64,000 nucleotides of DNA from Nilaparvata lugens (Eukaryota > Arthropoda > Insecta > Hemiptera > Delphacidae): contig NC_052506.1 in NCBI RefSeq assembly GCF_014356525.2, positions 9,045,698-9,109,697 on the forward strand, given 5' to 3'. A program made the translations under genes and the position numbers. Within the stretch, counting starts at the first letter, position 1. Every line of letters begins with the position of its first letter. Positions 10,925 to 22,263 of this stretch are shown here, piece after piece. The notes under the pieces are model-generated. The model ran no database searches, had not been told where the DNA came from, and saw only the letters and a program-made list of their open reading frames with translations.

Positions 10925-11460
10925 TAAAATGTATAATTGTAATGAAATGTCTTCAATTTTCAGTCCAAATATTTTAAAAACAGAAAAGTTATAATTTAGA
11001 TTGTTTACAAACCAAATTGAATAACAAAATAACACTCACTAATCACTTAAAACTGTAAAATAATATTAACTTTGAATATTATGATATACCATTTGTCATG
11101 TCAACAAATCAAATTATTTTGATCTAGTCTATTAAAATTTCTAGATTTCTCGCGAGATACGGTAAACTGATTGATTACACAGCTGATCTCCCACACAGGC
11201 ACACGCATCTTCTGTTATCGACAGACGACGAAATTATCACCTGTTTTCCAAGGATGAATTATCCTTTTCATGTCCTTCAGCGAGTTTTCTTAGGGATGAG
11301 ACATAGTGCAATCGAATTTTTATATCATAAACCTACTATGTTCCAAATTTTGTGAAAATCGTTAGAGCCGTTTTCGAGATCCGTTGAACATAAATAACCA
11401 GATATAAAGATAGCCAGATATATAAATATATACAGAAATTGGTCGCTTAATATAATAGGA
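10925..11460 (-). mobile_element. Helitron-like element A, copy 3 (long-body subtype, 3' end lost)
   Basis: The 5' end is at the right (TAATATAATAGGA reversed). The body, including CGTCTGTCGATAACAGAAGA reversed and a further 250 bp, matches 25467-26090. The 3' hairpin is missing. Confidence 0.65.
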
Positions 11461-11735
11461 TATAATAGGATACTAATCCTGATCACTTCATCTCACTTCA
11501 TCATGAGAAGGATTTGTCATTTCAATACTAGATTGGAATATAATATTTATATATTTTTTACACAATCAAGTACCTAATAGTATTGTACCTCTCAAGAAAT
11601 CTCCCCTTCCCTAATTCACAGTTCCTGTATACTGTACTGTTGTCCAAACATTGCTATGCTTGGGAAACAGGACCAGGTCAACAACAATCACCCACAAGAC
11701 AGGTGTTGCCTCAATCAGATTGAACATCTGATCGA

Positions 11736-12180
11736 ATGGGAGGGCGCGCTGATAGTGTAATCTCGGACAGATCTGGATAAACGCAACAGCTTCGATGAAA
11801 TTTTGATCTATGCTGTGTCGATGATAAATTATCGACTGGGATCAAACGCGTCGACACTCGTGTATCGGAATGTCTCTGCCATCATCATTATGACTTCTAA
11901 GCGCGCTACGACCGCTTGCATTGTTTCTATTGCATTCGATGACAACGTATTATCCGGGTTCGCGTCGATGGCTCTACACAGACATTTCGCTGACAGGTCC
12001 ATTGTGCGCAGGTCGTCACAAATCCGTCCCAAACAACGCATTTTCACTACTATAATAATAATAATCAGCGTCCTGCCGCTGCTATTCAACAGCCGCTTAT
12101 CAGGCCCACCTAACAACACTAATGCCGAATTCATTTTACGATTCATTGCTCATTTATCATATACCTTCATTTGAATACAA
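11736..12180. other. CpG-richer single-copy island with open frames on both strands
   Basis: A plus frame of 123 codons (11803-12174) and a minus frame of 105 codons (11829-12146) overlap almost completely, as GC-rich DNA can allow by chance. Neither shows a recognised domain. The minus frame contains the less repetitive peptide (for example AIDANPDNTLSSNAIETMQA). It might be a host exon, but no splice pair was convincing. Confidence 0.35.
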
Positions 12181-13020
12181 AACCCTGTCGCCACTATGTT
12201 TACGACCCAATTGCAATACAGCTGATTAACAACTATGCAACGGGCTGTCAATTTCAATCAGCCCTTTAAACAAAGCTCTTTCGCTCGGATTATTATTACT
12301 GTTAGCGACATTATTCGAAACTAACAGCCGAATTACGTTCAACAAAGTCCTCTTGAAATAATAGTCCCATAGAGAATAATACTCATCAAACATATTCGAT
12401 AATAGGTGAGATAAATTGAATAGTTGTTAATTCAATAATCACTTGGGTTTAATGGGTTCTCATTCGAATTGTAAATTCTGAAAATTGTAGGGAATATGAT
12501 AAAAGAGAGTTGAGTTCAACTGAATATGGGAGGGAAAAGGAAGAATAATAATTATCGTAATCCATTCCCGAAAGTAGGTGGGATAAATAAATAGTTGATG
12601 ACTTGTAACAAATTGTTACATGAGTCGAATTTATCATTTATTTTTATCTTGTTATTGACCTATGTTTCCAAAATAACCTCTCCTTCCAATTTTTGACATT
12701 GGATAGGAAGAGACAAAGCTTGTCTGTCTTCAACCATGTTAGCAAGTTGAAGACCGTGAGTTCATGTAACGTTTCAGACTAAATAATCAATAGAGTTGAA
12801 TGGGACTTCATTCAAATACTACAGTCTTGGATCGAATAATTTATTTTTACTGAAAGTTGATGGAGATGTAGTAGAATCAAAATTTCATTTATAAAAGAGA
12901 AATAGAATATTTCAAAGATTCAAAAAAAGCAATTACAAAAGTATATTACACTACAACTTCAACAGGAAATTTAGAAAATTGGAAAAAATTAAACTCGTAT
13001 TTCCTTCTTGATAAAGATTT
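12181..13020. other. AT-rich DNA, nothing assigned
   Basis: No open frame, inverted repeat or cross-match within the window that I could support. Confidence 0.5.
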
Positions 13021-13033
13021 GAGGAGGAAAACA

Positions 13034-13080
13034 TTAGGGAAGAAAATGGTACAGGCTCAGCCTAGTTCTTCCTCCATGAT
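13034..13080 (+). repeat. LINE 3'-UTR stem-loop fragment (d)
   Basis: GGAAGAA ... GGCTCAGCC ... TTCTTCC, a diverged copy of the conserved 3' stem-loop seen at 18243 and 35570. Confidence 0.5.
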
Positions 13081-13800
13081 TTTAATTTATATAATGATTA
13101 TAGTGTATAGAACAATGATTAAAATAAATGAATAAAACAGAGCTAGAATTGTAAAAGAAAATTTTAGAAGTTGAGGACGGTCATAATTTTGTTCGTTGTT
13201 ACAACAATTAGTTCCGTCGTTGGTGTTCAACATGTTATTTGCATCTTTAATTCTCGAGAAGGAGGATTCAAGAGAGTTTCTTCTTGATTAACACTAAAGC
13301 TAAGTAATGTTAAATCCTGATACAGGATCATTGAGTTTATAAAAATTAGTTTTGAACTATGAACTGGGAGAGATTACAAATAATCATGATGGCTCAGAAC
13401 CATTATTTATATAATTATTAATATATAATCGTGAATCTACAAATATGAATAATCATCACGGCTCAAAAACATTATTTGTATGATTATTGGTTATATAAAT
13501 TTTACAAAATATAACTGCAAAAATAAAATATAATTATTGAACTAGAAAATTAATTAGACAATCGTATTATAATCGTGGATACAAATCGATATAATTATGA
13601 TGAATTTTCCATTCAATAGAAATAGACACAATGTTTCACTCTCGAAATGGAGTATCGGAAAAATTCCTACTTGATTGACAGCATATTAACAATGCATGAT
13701 GAAATATAATCAAGTTCATAAAGATCAGTTTTGAACTGCCAACAAGGAGAAACGACGAAAACGAAAATGACCATAATGGCCCAGGAAGATAACTTGTATT

Positions 13801-14233
13801 ATTAGTCCAGTCAAAATGGTCATTTATCAAGAAACAGCCCCGAGAGCCCCGTGTCAGCAAATTTCAGATTCGAATTCAAATCAAATAAAATTTATTCATC
13901 AAAAACAATTAAATTACAGATTAGAATACTATAAAAATTAAAACAATGAAGTTTTATGCGTTGAATGATTTCTCAATAGGCAAAGATAATTCAATGGATA
14001 AATATGCACCCCACTATAAATTATATGTGTTGTGGTACAGTATTAGTTGCTTGTTGCGTGTTATAATTACTATTTACAAACTTCATTTACTGATATAGGA
14101 TTAAAGTTTTTTATAATAAAATTAGTAAAATATATAATACAAACAAAATTAGCGCCCCGAAATACATATAACACCGACGATAAAAATTCTTTCAGGGCTG
14201 TTTCCTGAAAAATGACCATTTGACTGGACTAAT
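13801..14233. mobile_element. Foldback element Z
   Basis: Inverted ends TTAGTCCAGTCAAAATGGTC ... GACCATTTGACTGGACTAA, with GAAACAGCCC/GGGCTGTTTC inside. The interior is AT-rich and non-coding. Confidence 0.7.
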
Positions 14234-14246
14234 ATTTGAGTATTAT

Positions 14247-14505
14247 CATAGAGAAACAATAGCGTAAGTAAGATGTATAGGGTGTTTATGTCGCAACTTT
14301 TACTGTTATCTCAAGCCGATTACTGTTGTTTATTGTCCAATTTTACTGTTTGTTGGGGTGAGAGTGTATGAACGGCACAGTATGAGAGACTACCAGTGTC
14401 CACAGCTTCACGGGAAAGAATTACATGAGCTAGCGGCTTGAGATAACAGTAAAAGTTGCGACATAAACGCCCTATACCATCTACTTACGCTATTGTTTCT
14501 CTATG
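14247..14505. mobile_element. MITE B, copy 2
   Basis: Ends CATAGAGAAACAATAGCG ... CTATTGTTTCTCTATG. Flanks GTATTAT and GTACTAT are a 7-bp duplication with one later mismatch. Confidence 0.85.
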
Positions 14506-14749
14506 GTACTATACTCGTGAACACAGATCGATATATGATGTAATATAACTTCAGATACTGTTGATGGTGAGATGTGTGATATATATCCAACATGAAAACA
14601 CTGGGTTGTTGTCAAAAATATTTTTCAACAAATAAATATAACATTATTGGCCTTTGTTCAAGTTCATTATTGTTAGCACAGATTGTTCAATTATGATGGT
14701 TTATGGGGATATTGGGAAGTCACGTGCTGCTGTCATAAATACGGTGCAT

Positions 14750-15400
14750 GACACGATGCGTGTGTTCAGCTGCAATTTGATTGAGACGGAGTGGTCAGTG
14801 GTCAGTGAGCAGTTAGCAGTCAGCAGGCAAGTAAAGTGCGGTCAGAAGGTGGTAAGTAAACAAGATTAACGGAGCGTCGCGTCGCCGGCGGCAATTCATC
14901 TTCGTTTGAAGAGCACGCGTAATAACCAGAGGTGGAATGGCGAGGTAATTTTTGAAAAAGTGCCCGTTGTTTAAATTTAGCAGACAAAACAAAAGCAAAA
15001 GTGGGACAATGTGTACAAGTTCCAAATAACAGGCAAAGCAGAGCTGGTCCGGCTCTATTCTTAACCTTGTTCGCTGCCAGTCTCTTCTTTTATTATGGTA
15101 ATTTTTCAAGGCGTTAGCATCATCTACAGCAGCAGTCTGCAATGTTCCGTCTGGGACAGGAGACGTCCTCCCTAAAAATACATCGCGCCATATCCCATAT
15201 TTTTTTCTGAAAAATTGATGTGCCAAAAACCTACAAACAGGTCGACAATCTGCTTGTTGCCGCTCGATTTGCACTATTATCAAACAGACTGGAATAAAAT
15301 AATGTGGGTACATTAAAAATACACGACTGGGTCATCGCTTATTTTTCGCTTTATAAATAAGTTCACATCAACAAGTGGAACTCTTCTGACTTCATGAATT
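14750..15400. repeat. 650-bp segmental duplication, copy 1
   Basis: Repeats at 16637-17296. It holds a minus open frame (15313-14813, 166 codons) whose counterpart in copy 2 (17210-16707) stays open across an in-frame 12-bp insertion but shifts frame near the C-terminus. The frame has a hydrophobic segment (LVHIVPLLLLFCLL) and no recognised domain. The GC-rich GTCGCCGGCGGCAA stretch could be a former promoter or exon. I do not assign a gene. Confidence 0.7.
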
Positions 15401-15406
15401 CATATA

Positions 15407-15851
15407 CAGTAGAACTCCAATTATCCGAAATCCGACTATCGGAATCGCTGATTATCCGAATCACTTTCAGAAAAAAATTTGTCCAAAAAAAGTCTAAGTG
15501 CGCTATTATTCTTCCCCGCGCGAAGCCGGTGTTTGCGCGTTCGCTCACTATTGTACTTCCCTCCGCGAAGTCAGAGTAGTAAAACATGTGAAAATATCAT
15601 GTTTATTTTATATAATTCAATAAAAAAAATAGTGCAATATCAAAACTTAGCTTTTTTTTCTCCAATGGCAATTTTTTTAAAAAGCTCCGATTATCCAAAT
15701 ATTTGGCCAACCAGTGACAGATGGAATTAAATAGAGAATGCATTTATTCATAGCATTTATTTAGGATTTTCGTTAAATAATAATTATCCAAATATTTGAT
15801 TATCCTAATGGGTCCCGGTCCCCATAAATTCGGATAATTGGAGTTCTACTG
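15407..15851. mobile_element. pogo/Tigger-like MITE
   Basis: Inverted ends CAGTAGAACTCCAATTATCC ... GGATAATTGGAGTTCTACTG with TA on both sides (15405-15406, 15852-15853). The CAGTAGAACY..ATTATCCG end style is known from pogo-group Tc1/mariner elements. No transposase remains. Copy 2 of the surrounding duplication lacks it. Confidence 0.8.
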
Positions 15852-15874
15852 TAAGTTGTATGATTGTGTTAAAT

Positions 15875-16380
15875 AAAAAAGCTAAGAAATTGTAAAAACC
15901 ACAGATTTTATTAAAATAAGAAAGACCGGTTTCAGTTGTTACACCATTGTCAATCTCTGATAAACTTGAACTAAATACAAGATCAATAGAATTATACTAG
16001 TAGGTGAGTACTGCTATTGGTCAAGGGCATGAACGCCCTTGAAGGGCGTGAAGGGAGATAAAGATTTGTTTTATCATCTTTTACTTGTTTTCTTGGGTTT
16101 TATTTCGTACTGCAAGTGAATTTTGTTATAATGGCGAGTCTGTTGCTTAAATCGCCATTTTGTGATGTTTCTATTATATGCACCGTTAAGTGGGAGGGAG
16201 TGTCTAGCTAGGCCAATGGCAGGCGTTCATGCCTTTGACCAATAGCAGGACTCGCCTACTAGTATAACTTCTGCTGCTCTTATATTTAGTTTTAGTTTAA
16301 CAGAGATTGACAAATGATGTAACAACTGAAGCCGGTTTTTATACTTTATCTGTGGTTTTTGACAAATTCTTAGTCTTTTT
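15875..16380. mobile_element. Long foldback element F, copy 1
   Basis: Outer arms AAGCTAAGAAATTG ... CAAATTCTTAGTC; next GACCGGTTTCAGTTGTTACA reversed near the right; inner arms TACTGCTATTGGTCAAGGGC / GACCAATAGCAGGACTCGCC. The whole element can fold on itself. Non-coding. Confidence 0.8.
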
Positions 16381-16389
16381 GTGTACATA

Positions 16390-16640
16390 TACAACTCCCA
16401 GTTTTTGTATAGTTGAGAAGTTGATATTATGGTAATTATTCATATTAAATGAAAAAGACTAAGAAATTGTCAAAAAACCACAGATTTATGATACTCAGAA
16501 AGACGGTTTCGGTTATTACACCATTGTCAATCTCTGATAAACTGTCAGGAAACTAATACACTGTAAAATTCACTTTCAACTGTGGCATCAGTTGGAAGGG
16601 AATACTTTTCTGAGTATCAATAAATCTGAGGTTTTTGACA
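16390..16640. mobile_element. Foldback element F, copy 2 (right end replaced)
   Basis: Begins with the outer flank GTTGAGAAGTTGATATTATG shared with copies at 43105 and 43490. The right arm stops at TTTTTGACA, where copy 2 of the 650-bp duplication begins. GACAC is shared at the junction. Confidence 0.65.
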
Positions 16641-17296
16641 CGATGCGTGTGTTCAGCTGCAATTTGATTGAGACGGAGTGGTCAGTGGTCAGTGAGCAGT
16701 TAGCAGTCAGCAGGCAAGTAAAGTGCGGTCAGAAGGTGGTAAGTAAACAAGATTAACGGAGCGTCGCCGCCGCCGGCAATTCATCTTCGTTTGAAGAGCG
16801 CGCGTAATAAGCAGAGGTGGAATGGCGAGGTAATTTTTGAAAAAGTGCCCGTTGTTTAATTTTAGCAGACAAAACAAAAGCAAAAGTGGGACAATGTGTA
16901 CAAGTTCCAAATAACAGGCAAAGCAGAGCTTGCAGCCGAGCTGGTCCGGCTCTATTCTTAACCTTGTTCGCTGCCAGCCTCTTCTTTTATTATGGTAATT
17001 TTTCAAGGCGCTAGCATCATCTACAGCAGCAGTCTGCAATGTTCCGTCTGAGACAGGAGACGTCCTCCCTAAAAATACATCGCGCCATATCCCATATTTT
17101 TTTCTGAAAAATTGATGTGCCAGAAACCTACAAACAGGTCGACAATCTGCTTGTTGCCGCTCGATTTGCACTATTATCAAACAGACTGGAATAAAATAAT
17201 GTAGGTACATTAAAAATACACGACTGGGTCATCGCTTATTTCTCGCTTTATAAATAAGTTCACATCAACAGGTGGAACTCTTTGATTTCATAAATT
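16637..17296. repeat. 650-bp segmental duplication, copy 2
   Basis: Paralogue of 14750-15400 joined directly to a broken element F. It differs by point changes, a 12-bp insertion (near 16930) and changes in the CGCCGCCGCC tract. Confidence 0.75.
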
Positions 17297-17341
17297 CATG
17301 TGAATTTATAAGCTTGGTGAGCTAGGTTACTAGGATAGTAC

Positions 17342-17414
17342 CATAGAGAAAAAAATAGCGTAAAAAATAATAATACTCATCTATTTCACTAATAATTGCT
17401 ATTGTTTCTCTATG
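17342..17414. mobile_element. MITE B, internally deleted 73-bp copy
   Basis: Only the terminal 15-20 bp remain on each side. ATAGTAC flanks both ends (17335-17341, 17415-17421). Confidence 0.8.
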
Positions 17415-17430
17415 ATAGTACTCATTTGAT

Positions 17431-17676
17431 GATGATGATGATAATAATAATAATATTCGTTTGGCTTCTATTGGTGGGGAGTTCCTGACGGAAGTTCCAA
17501 TTGGCCTTCCAATCAATGGGTCTTAAGACTCATACTTCAGCCGGGACCTACAGTTAACGTGCCCATCCGATAACACGAGAGCAGGTCACTCAAAAACTTT
17601 TGGTGATGAGCGGGTTCTAAGTGAGGACCTCTAGGTTGCTAGACAGGCACCTTATCCACTAGACCACGGAACACTC
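17431..17676 (-). mobile_element. tRNA-derived SINE
   Basis: Minus strand starts with a tRNA-like A box (GTGGTCTAGTGGATAAGGTG) and a degenerate B box (AGAACCCGCTC). A body with CGTTAACTGTAGGTCCCGGC follows, and it ends in an ATT/ATC repeat tail. Flanked by TACTCATTTGAT at 17419-17430 and 17677-17688. The body family recurs at 22975-23296. Confidence 0.85.
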
Positions 17677-17799
17677 TACTCATTTGATACCAAACACAAT
17701 CACAATAATTCAGCTTAACATTTCATTGGATTGAAACTATACATCATGGTTCATCAACACTGTTTTACATGCATTGATTTCATTTGTCTGATTTTGTAT

Positions 17800-17912
17800 T
17801 ATGTATCCATTGTATTGTAATATATATTGCAAATTTTTGTATTTGAAGAATGAATGTATATTTTTGACGTCTATTGCAAAAATGTATTCTAAGGCAATAA
17901 AATTATTCTAAT
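17800..17912 (+). repeat. Possible LINE 3' end
   Basis: TTGTATTCTAAGGCAATAAA-like sequence (ATGTATTCTAAGGCAATAAA) followed by an AT-rich tail resembles non-LTR 3' termini. No coding part is attached. Confidence 0.35.
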
Positions 17913-18199
17913 TCACTCTTACATTTCTTCTACTACTCATCAATGTTTGATTCTCAATTTTTGTTGTGTTCTCGACAAATTTCCATTCTTCGGACTAATT
18001 GTCATTTGAATTACAAGAATTACAGGTTCTATAATCTTTGTTAATATAATCAAGTGATTAATGTCAGATTTCGTCCTTACGATAACCTCTCACCCTTATT
18101 TTTAAAAACTCATTATTTTTTGAAAATTAATTGATATGAAAAACGAGAATTCCATTCCATTGTTTAAACATTTATGGACGGAAAATTTTGTGGAAATCT

Positions 18200-18355
18200 A
18201 GAAGACATAACCTCATTTGGACTTTTAATGTTACCTAAATTTGGGAGAGAAATAGTACAAGGTATTCTTAGTTTTTCTCTCCCAATCTGTGCTTCATTGT
18301 AAAAAAGAATAAATAAATAATAAAAGAAATGTAAATAAATAAATGAATATTGTTG
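18200..18355 (+). repeat. LINE 3'-UTR with conserved stem-loop (a) and (AATA)n tail
   Basis: CCTCATTTGGACT, then a perfect 10-bp stem GGGAGAGAAA/TTTCTCTCCC (18243-18283), then AATC and an AATAAATAAATAATAA tail. Matches 35525-35660. Confidence 0.65.
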
Positions 18356-18543
18356 CGGGGTCTATTCATATTAGCAAATTGATACTGTTCCAATTGATCC
18401 AATTCCGTATTCATATTACATTCCATAAGTTAATGTAAATTATGGAATTGCATTGCATAATGTAATGACTCGTGTGAAACGAGTCTTCATCTATAAACTC
18501 CATATTTTTATTATAACGGAGATATATTTGGGGAAACCTATTG

Positions 18544-19383
18544 GGCCATATGAATAAGGTTGAGATTTTGCTTATACTTCTAAAATATGGAGCATTTGCT
18601 TCATTTTCTATGAATAAACGTGAGCAAAACCTTTTGCTCATGCTCATCAAAAAAATAGTTTGAGCATTTGCTAAAAAGTAAAAGCTTTTGCTCAAAATTG
18701 TATGAATAAACTAAAGCATTTGCTCAACTTTTGAAGCAAATGCTTCAAAAAAGGTGAGTCTAGTCTAGAACAGCTTATCACCTTTTGCTCATAGTAAAAT
18801 GGCTCAAATAATTCGTATGAGGAAGAGAAAACTATATCAGATACAATCACAACCAATGGTTGAGAACTATAAAACTATTTTTAGATTCAACCATGATATA
18901 TATCACAAAAGAATAAATACAAAAGATAGCTACCTGTTATAAAGATAGCCATCACAAAATAGGAAATAGGTATTTAAGAAGATGAAAGTGTAGACGATTA
19001 TAAGAAGGCTATTGATATTATAAGAATATTATAGAGATAACATTTTTTCACGCTATTATTTCCAAATTCTAAACTCAACTAACCTAAAACTCTATTCATG
19101 AATAGAAAACAGAGCAGACGACACAAACACAAGCGGTGCACCCTATTTGCATACTTAGCGCTTCCGTGAGCTATAAAAACAAACTAAGGCTACAGAAGCG
19201 AATCAGCTGATAAAAAATCTCTAGAATACATGAGCATTTGCTCCAGAGTTCAGGAGTAAAAGGTAAAGCTTATTCATATAAAAATGAGCAAATGCTTTTG
19301 GTTCTACCTTTTGCTCATGAGCAAAACCTTATGCTCCATGCTCTTGCTCGTAAGCATTTGCTCTGGTTTTATTCATATGGGCC
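18544..19383. mobile_element. 840-bp TIR element O with many GAGCAAATGCTT motifs
   Basis: Ends GGCCATATGAATAA ... TTATTCATATGGGCC, with ATTG on both sides. Near both ends are many short motifs of the type GAGCAWWTGCT / AGCAAATGCTC in both orientations (18590-18800, 19230-19370), like subterminal transposase-binding repeats. The central 400 bp shows no transposase. Superfamily unknown. Confidence 0.7.
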
Positions 19384-19389
19384 ATTGTC

Positions 19390-20360
19390 TCTATTGCAGA
19401 TCAATAAATGGATAAATATAAATCACATTACAGGTTACTTTTTTCTAGAGCATTTCGCATCAGTGTGGTAGAAACTGAATTGAAGACTCGGGTGCCAATT
19501 TCGGAGCAACTATTGCGATGGCACTCTTTCAACAGCGTCTGCTATTGAAACAAGCAAGCAGATTAATTACGAATTGATGAGGAAAGAGCTGTTTACAGAG
19601 CAGTCGCTTTTCTGCGCTCCAAATGACGACGCAGCTCCAGACAGCGTGCATCTGCTGCTCACTGAGTTAACGTACGTTTAATTAGAATGTGCATTCCGCG
19701 CTCGGATGGGATAAGAGCCAACCGCCAGCATTTGGGGGTATCCACCCTCAACAAATGACATCTTAATTCATATAAAATCCACGGACATCTGTGCAACCAG
19801 GTGAGCCCGTGAAATTTAACGAGAGCTGCATTTTTGTGTAACTGTTTGAGGGCGGGTTCAATTTTCATGTGTGTTCACCGCAATGACATTCCAGCGAATC
19901 AAGTCATACACGCCCACACGTGTCAACACATTTCTTTGAAAATACTAGTGTATTCCCCAACAATTGATTGAAATTTGATTTATGAAAATTGATCACCTGA
20001 CCAAAACCTACTACTACATAATAGTAATTGTAGGAATTGGACCTGCCGCTAGTGTTCACGCGCATCTCAAGTCTACTATTCAAAGATCTGAGCCAGCTGG
20101 TGACAGGACAATAACGCTGGAGACACACGAGGTCTGCTATCTCTTCATAGTGAATGATTTGATAGAATCAACAGTTGCCAACAGTTTGCAATTGAATAAT
20201 CACATTTACTCGAATTTCGAGCTTATTTTCAATTTTAGGTGAAAATGTTACTGAACATTAATTGTAGAGATTTTCATTCTCAATCTTTTCCACTTGAAAT
20301 TTTCTGTTTAAATTGTATCTGAAGCCTGATAATTGGGAATCTAAAATCTAACTTCGCATA
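19390..20360. other. Single-copy DNA, nothing firmly assigned
   Basis: A GC-richer part (19500-19900) has only short open frames. No domain, RNA gene or repeat recognised. Confidence 0.4.
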
Positions 20361-20361
20361 G

Positions 20362-20839
20362 ATGGGCCGGAGCTCCTAAAAATTTTACAGATATGGGACT
20401 TGTAGCAGTTGAAAGAGCTTATCAATGACTATTTCAGGTATGAATTTGATCAAAATCGTTGGAGCCGTTTTCGAGAAAATTATGGGCCGGAGCTCCTAAA
20501 AATTTTACAGATATGGGACTTGTAGCAGTGAAAGAGCTTATCAATGACTATTTCAGGTATGAATTTGATCAAAATCGTTGGAGCCGTTTTCGAGAAAATT
20601 ATGGGCCGGAGCTCCTAAAAATTTTACAGATATGGGACTTGTAGCAGTTGATAGAGCTTATCAATGACTTTTTTAGGTATGAATTTGATCAAAATCGTTG
20701 GAGCCGTTTTCGAGAAAATCATGGGCCGGAGCTCTTAAATTTTTACAGATATGGGACTTGTGGCAGTTGAAAGACCTTATCAATGACTATTTCAGGTATA
20801 AATTTGATCAAAATCGTTGAAGCCGTTTTTGAGAAAATC
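20362..20839. repeat. Four tandem copies of a 120-bp unit
   Basis: Units start ATGGGCCGGAGCTCCTAAAA at 20362, 20482, 20601 and 20721. Each contains AAAATCGTTGGAGCCGTTTT, also found in the Helitron-like family A. The array forms the left part of element Q. Confidence 0.9.
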
Positions 20840-21182
20840 GTGAATAACCCTGTTTTTGACAACATTTTCGTCATTTCAGCCGCCATCTTGAATTGCATTC
20901 GATCAAAATTGTTCGTGTCGAATCCTTATATTGTAAGGACATTAAGTTTTAAATTTCAAGTCATTCCGTTAATTGGGAGATGAGATATCGTGTACACAGA
21001 CACACATACACTCATGCACACATACACTCATACACACATACACTCATACATACACACACACACATACATACACACACACAGACCAATAGGTACCCAAAAA
21101 CCACTGTTTTGGACTCAGGGGACCTTGAAACGTATAGAAATTTAGAAATTGGGGTACCTTAATTTTTTTCGCAAAGCAATAC
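20840..21182 (+). mobile_element. Interspersed element Q, body with internal CACATA microsatellite
   Basis: After the tandem units it continues through TGTCGAATCCTTATATTGTA, a CACATACACTCA microsatellite (20994-21085) and GGACTCAGGGGACCTTGAAA. MITE D1 interrupts it at 21183-21512, and it resumes at 21513. The 3' part ends in a hairpin, CTTCCCTTACC / GGGTAAGGAAAG (21519-21555). Possibly Helitron-like; class not proven. Confidence 0.65.
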
Positions 21183-21512
21183 CACAGTATACATACAGTA
21201 TGGAAACTTGGCTAGTACCCTGGCGCAAAAATCCACCATCTTGTTAGGAAGTTCCGCATTGTAATAACATTGATGGGAGGTTCGGATCACTTTACTGATC
21301 CGGATCAATTGATCTTGTTCACTGCCGCGAGCCAATCAGAAGACCAGGATTGGAACTTCCTAAGGTCACGTGACGTGCTTGTAGTTAGGTCCACGATATA
21401 ATGGCAGTGTGTGATTTGCAATGATGTTGTTATCCTTGTCTATCGTTCAACAAAGCAGATGGCGCTGTTTTTTTCACGCATTGCGATGTTGCCACATATT
21501 ACCTATTCTGTG
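21183..21512. mobile_element. MITE D, copy 1 (7-bp target duplication)
   Basis: Ends CACAGTATACATACAG ... ACCTATTCTGTG, flanked by GCAATAC at 21176-21182 and 21513-21519. It contains CGGATCAATTGATC and CACGTGAC, shared with copy 2 at 47643-47914, and has acquired an element E fragment (21386-21480). Confidence 0.85.
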
Positions 21513-21560
21513 GCAATACTTCCCTTACCAATGGTAATAGGGTAAGGAAAGTAAAAATTG
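21513..21560 (+). mobile_element. Element Q, 3' hairpin end
   Basis: Hairpin CTTCCCTTACC-loop-GGGTAAGGAAAG followed by TAAAAATTGG. It is the continuation of Q beyond MITE D1. Confidence 0.55.
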
Positions 21561-21572
21561 GTAGTACCATAA

Positions 21573-21767
21573 TCATAAAAATTCAATGGAATGCACATGT
21601 GAGGCAAAAAATTCTCCGACATCAAACATGAGCTGACAGATGTTGCAGTTGTGGAAGAGACTGACAGTACTAGTTGCTGGAGCTCTCGGTGATGCGAATT
21701 CTTCGGAGGCGAATTCGGCGTCTGGGGAGACACCTTGGCAGCTATTACTAGCGTAATCTGTCTTCAT
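21573..21767 (-). other. Coding-like segment of unknown origin
   Basis: A minus open frame ends in FHNCNICQLMFDVGEFFASH, which has the C-x2-C-x3-F part of a C2H2 zinc finger. The distal histidine spacing is wrong (H-x-H). It could be a decayed zinc-finger exon or chance. It is immediately downstream of repeats and single-copy in the window. Confidence 0.25.
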
Positions 21768-21868
21768 ACATCATCTTCACTGCGATGCGGTGCCCCCCCC
21801 CCCTTTCACCACGCCTCGCACAACATCGGGCCAGACTTGAAATTTTTCAACTAGTCACAATGGATAGT

Positions 21869-21912
21869 GTCGAATCCTTATATTGTAAGGACATCAAGTT
21901 CCAAATTTCAAG
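21869..21912 (+). mobile_element. Element Q fragment
   Basis: TGTCGAATCCTTATATTGTA followed by AGGACATCAAGTTCCAAATT, matching 20931-20965. Confidence 0.6.
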
Positions 21913-22263
21913 TATATATATATATATATACAGAATTCAACAAGAATGAACTTTGAAGGTTTGATCATCAGAAATTTTTCCTCTCTTAAATTCTAACTGA
22001 CAATGATATATATATACAGAATTCAACAAGAATGAACTTTGAAGGTTTTATCATCAGAAATTTTTCCTCTCTTAAATTCTAACTGACAATGATATATATA
22101 TACAGAATTCAACAAGAATGAACTTTGAAGGTTTGATCATCAGAAATTTTTCCTCTCTTAAATTCTAACTGACAATGATATATATATACAGAATTCAACA
22201 AGAATGAACTTTGAAGGTTTGATCATCAGAAATTTTTCCTCTCTTAAATTCTAACTGACAATG
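21913..22263. repeat. Four tandem copies of an 87-bp unit
   Basis: Unit: (AT)n, CAGAATTCAACAAGAATGAA, ... CTCTTAAATTCTAACTGACA. Units 2-4 start near 22005, 22092 and 22179 and are almost identical, suggesting recent expansion. Confidence 0.95.

Noticed and set aside
21573..21767. C2H2 zinc-finger gene
   Set aside because: Only CxxC and F fit; histidine spacing is wrong and no second finger or splice site is seen. Listed only as an uncertain segment.
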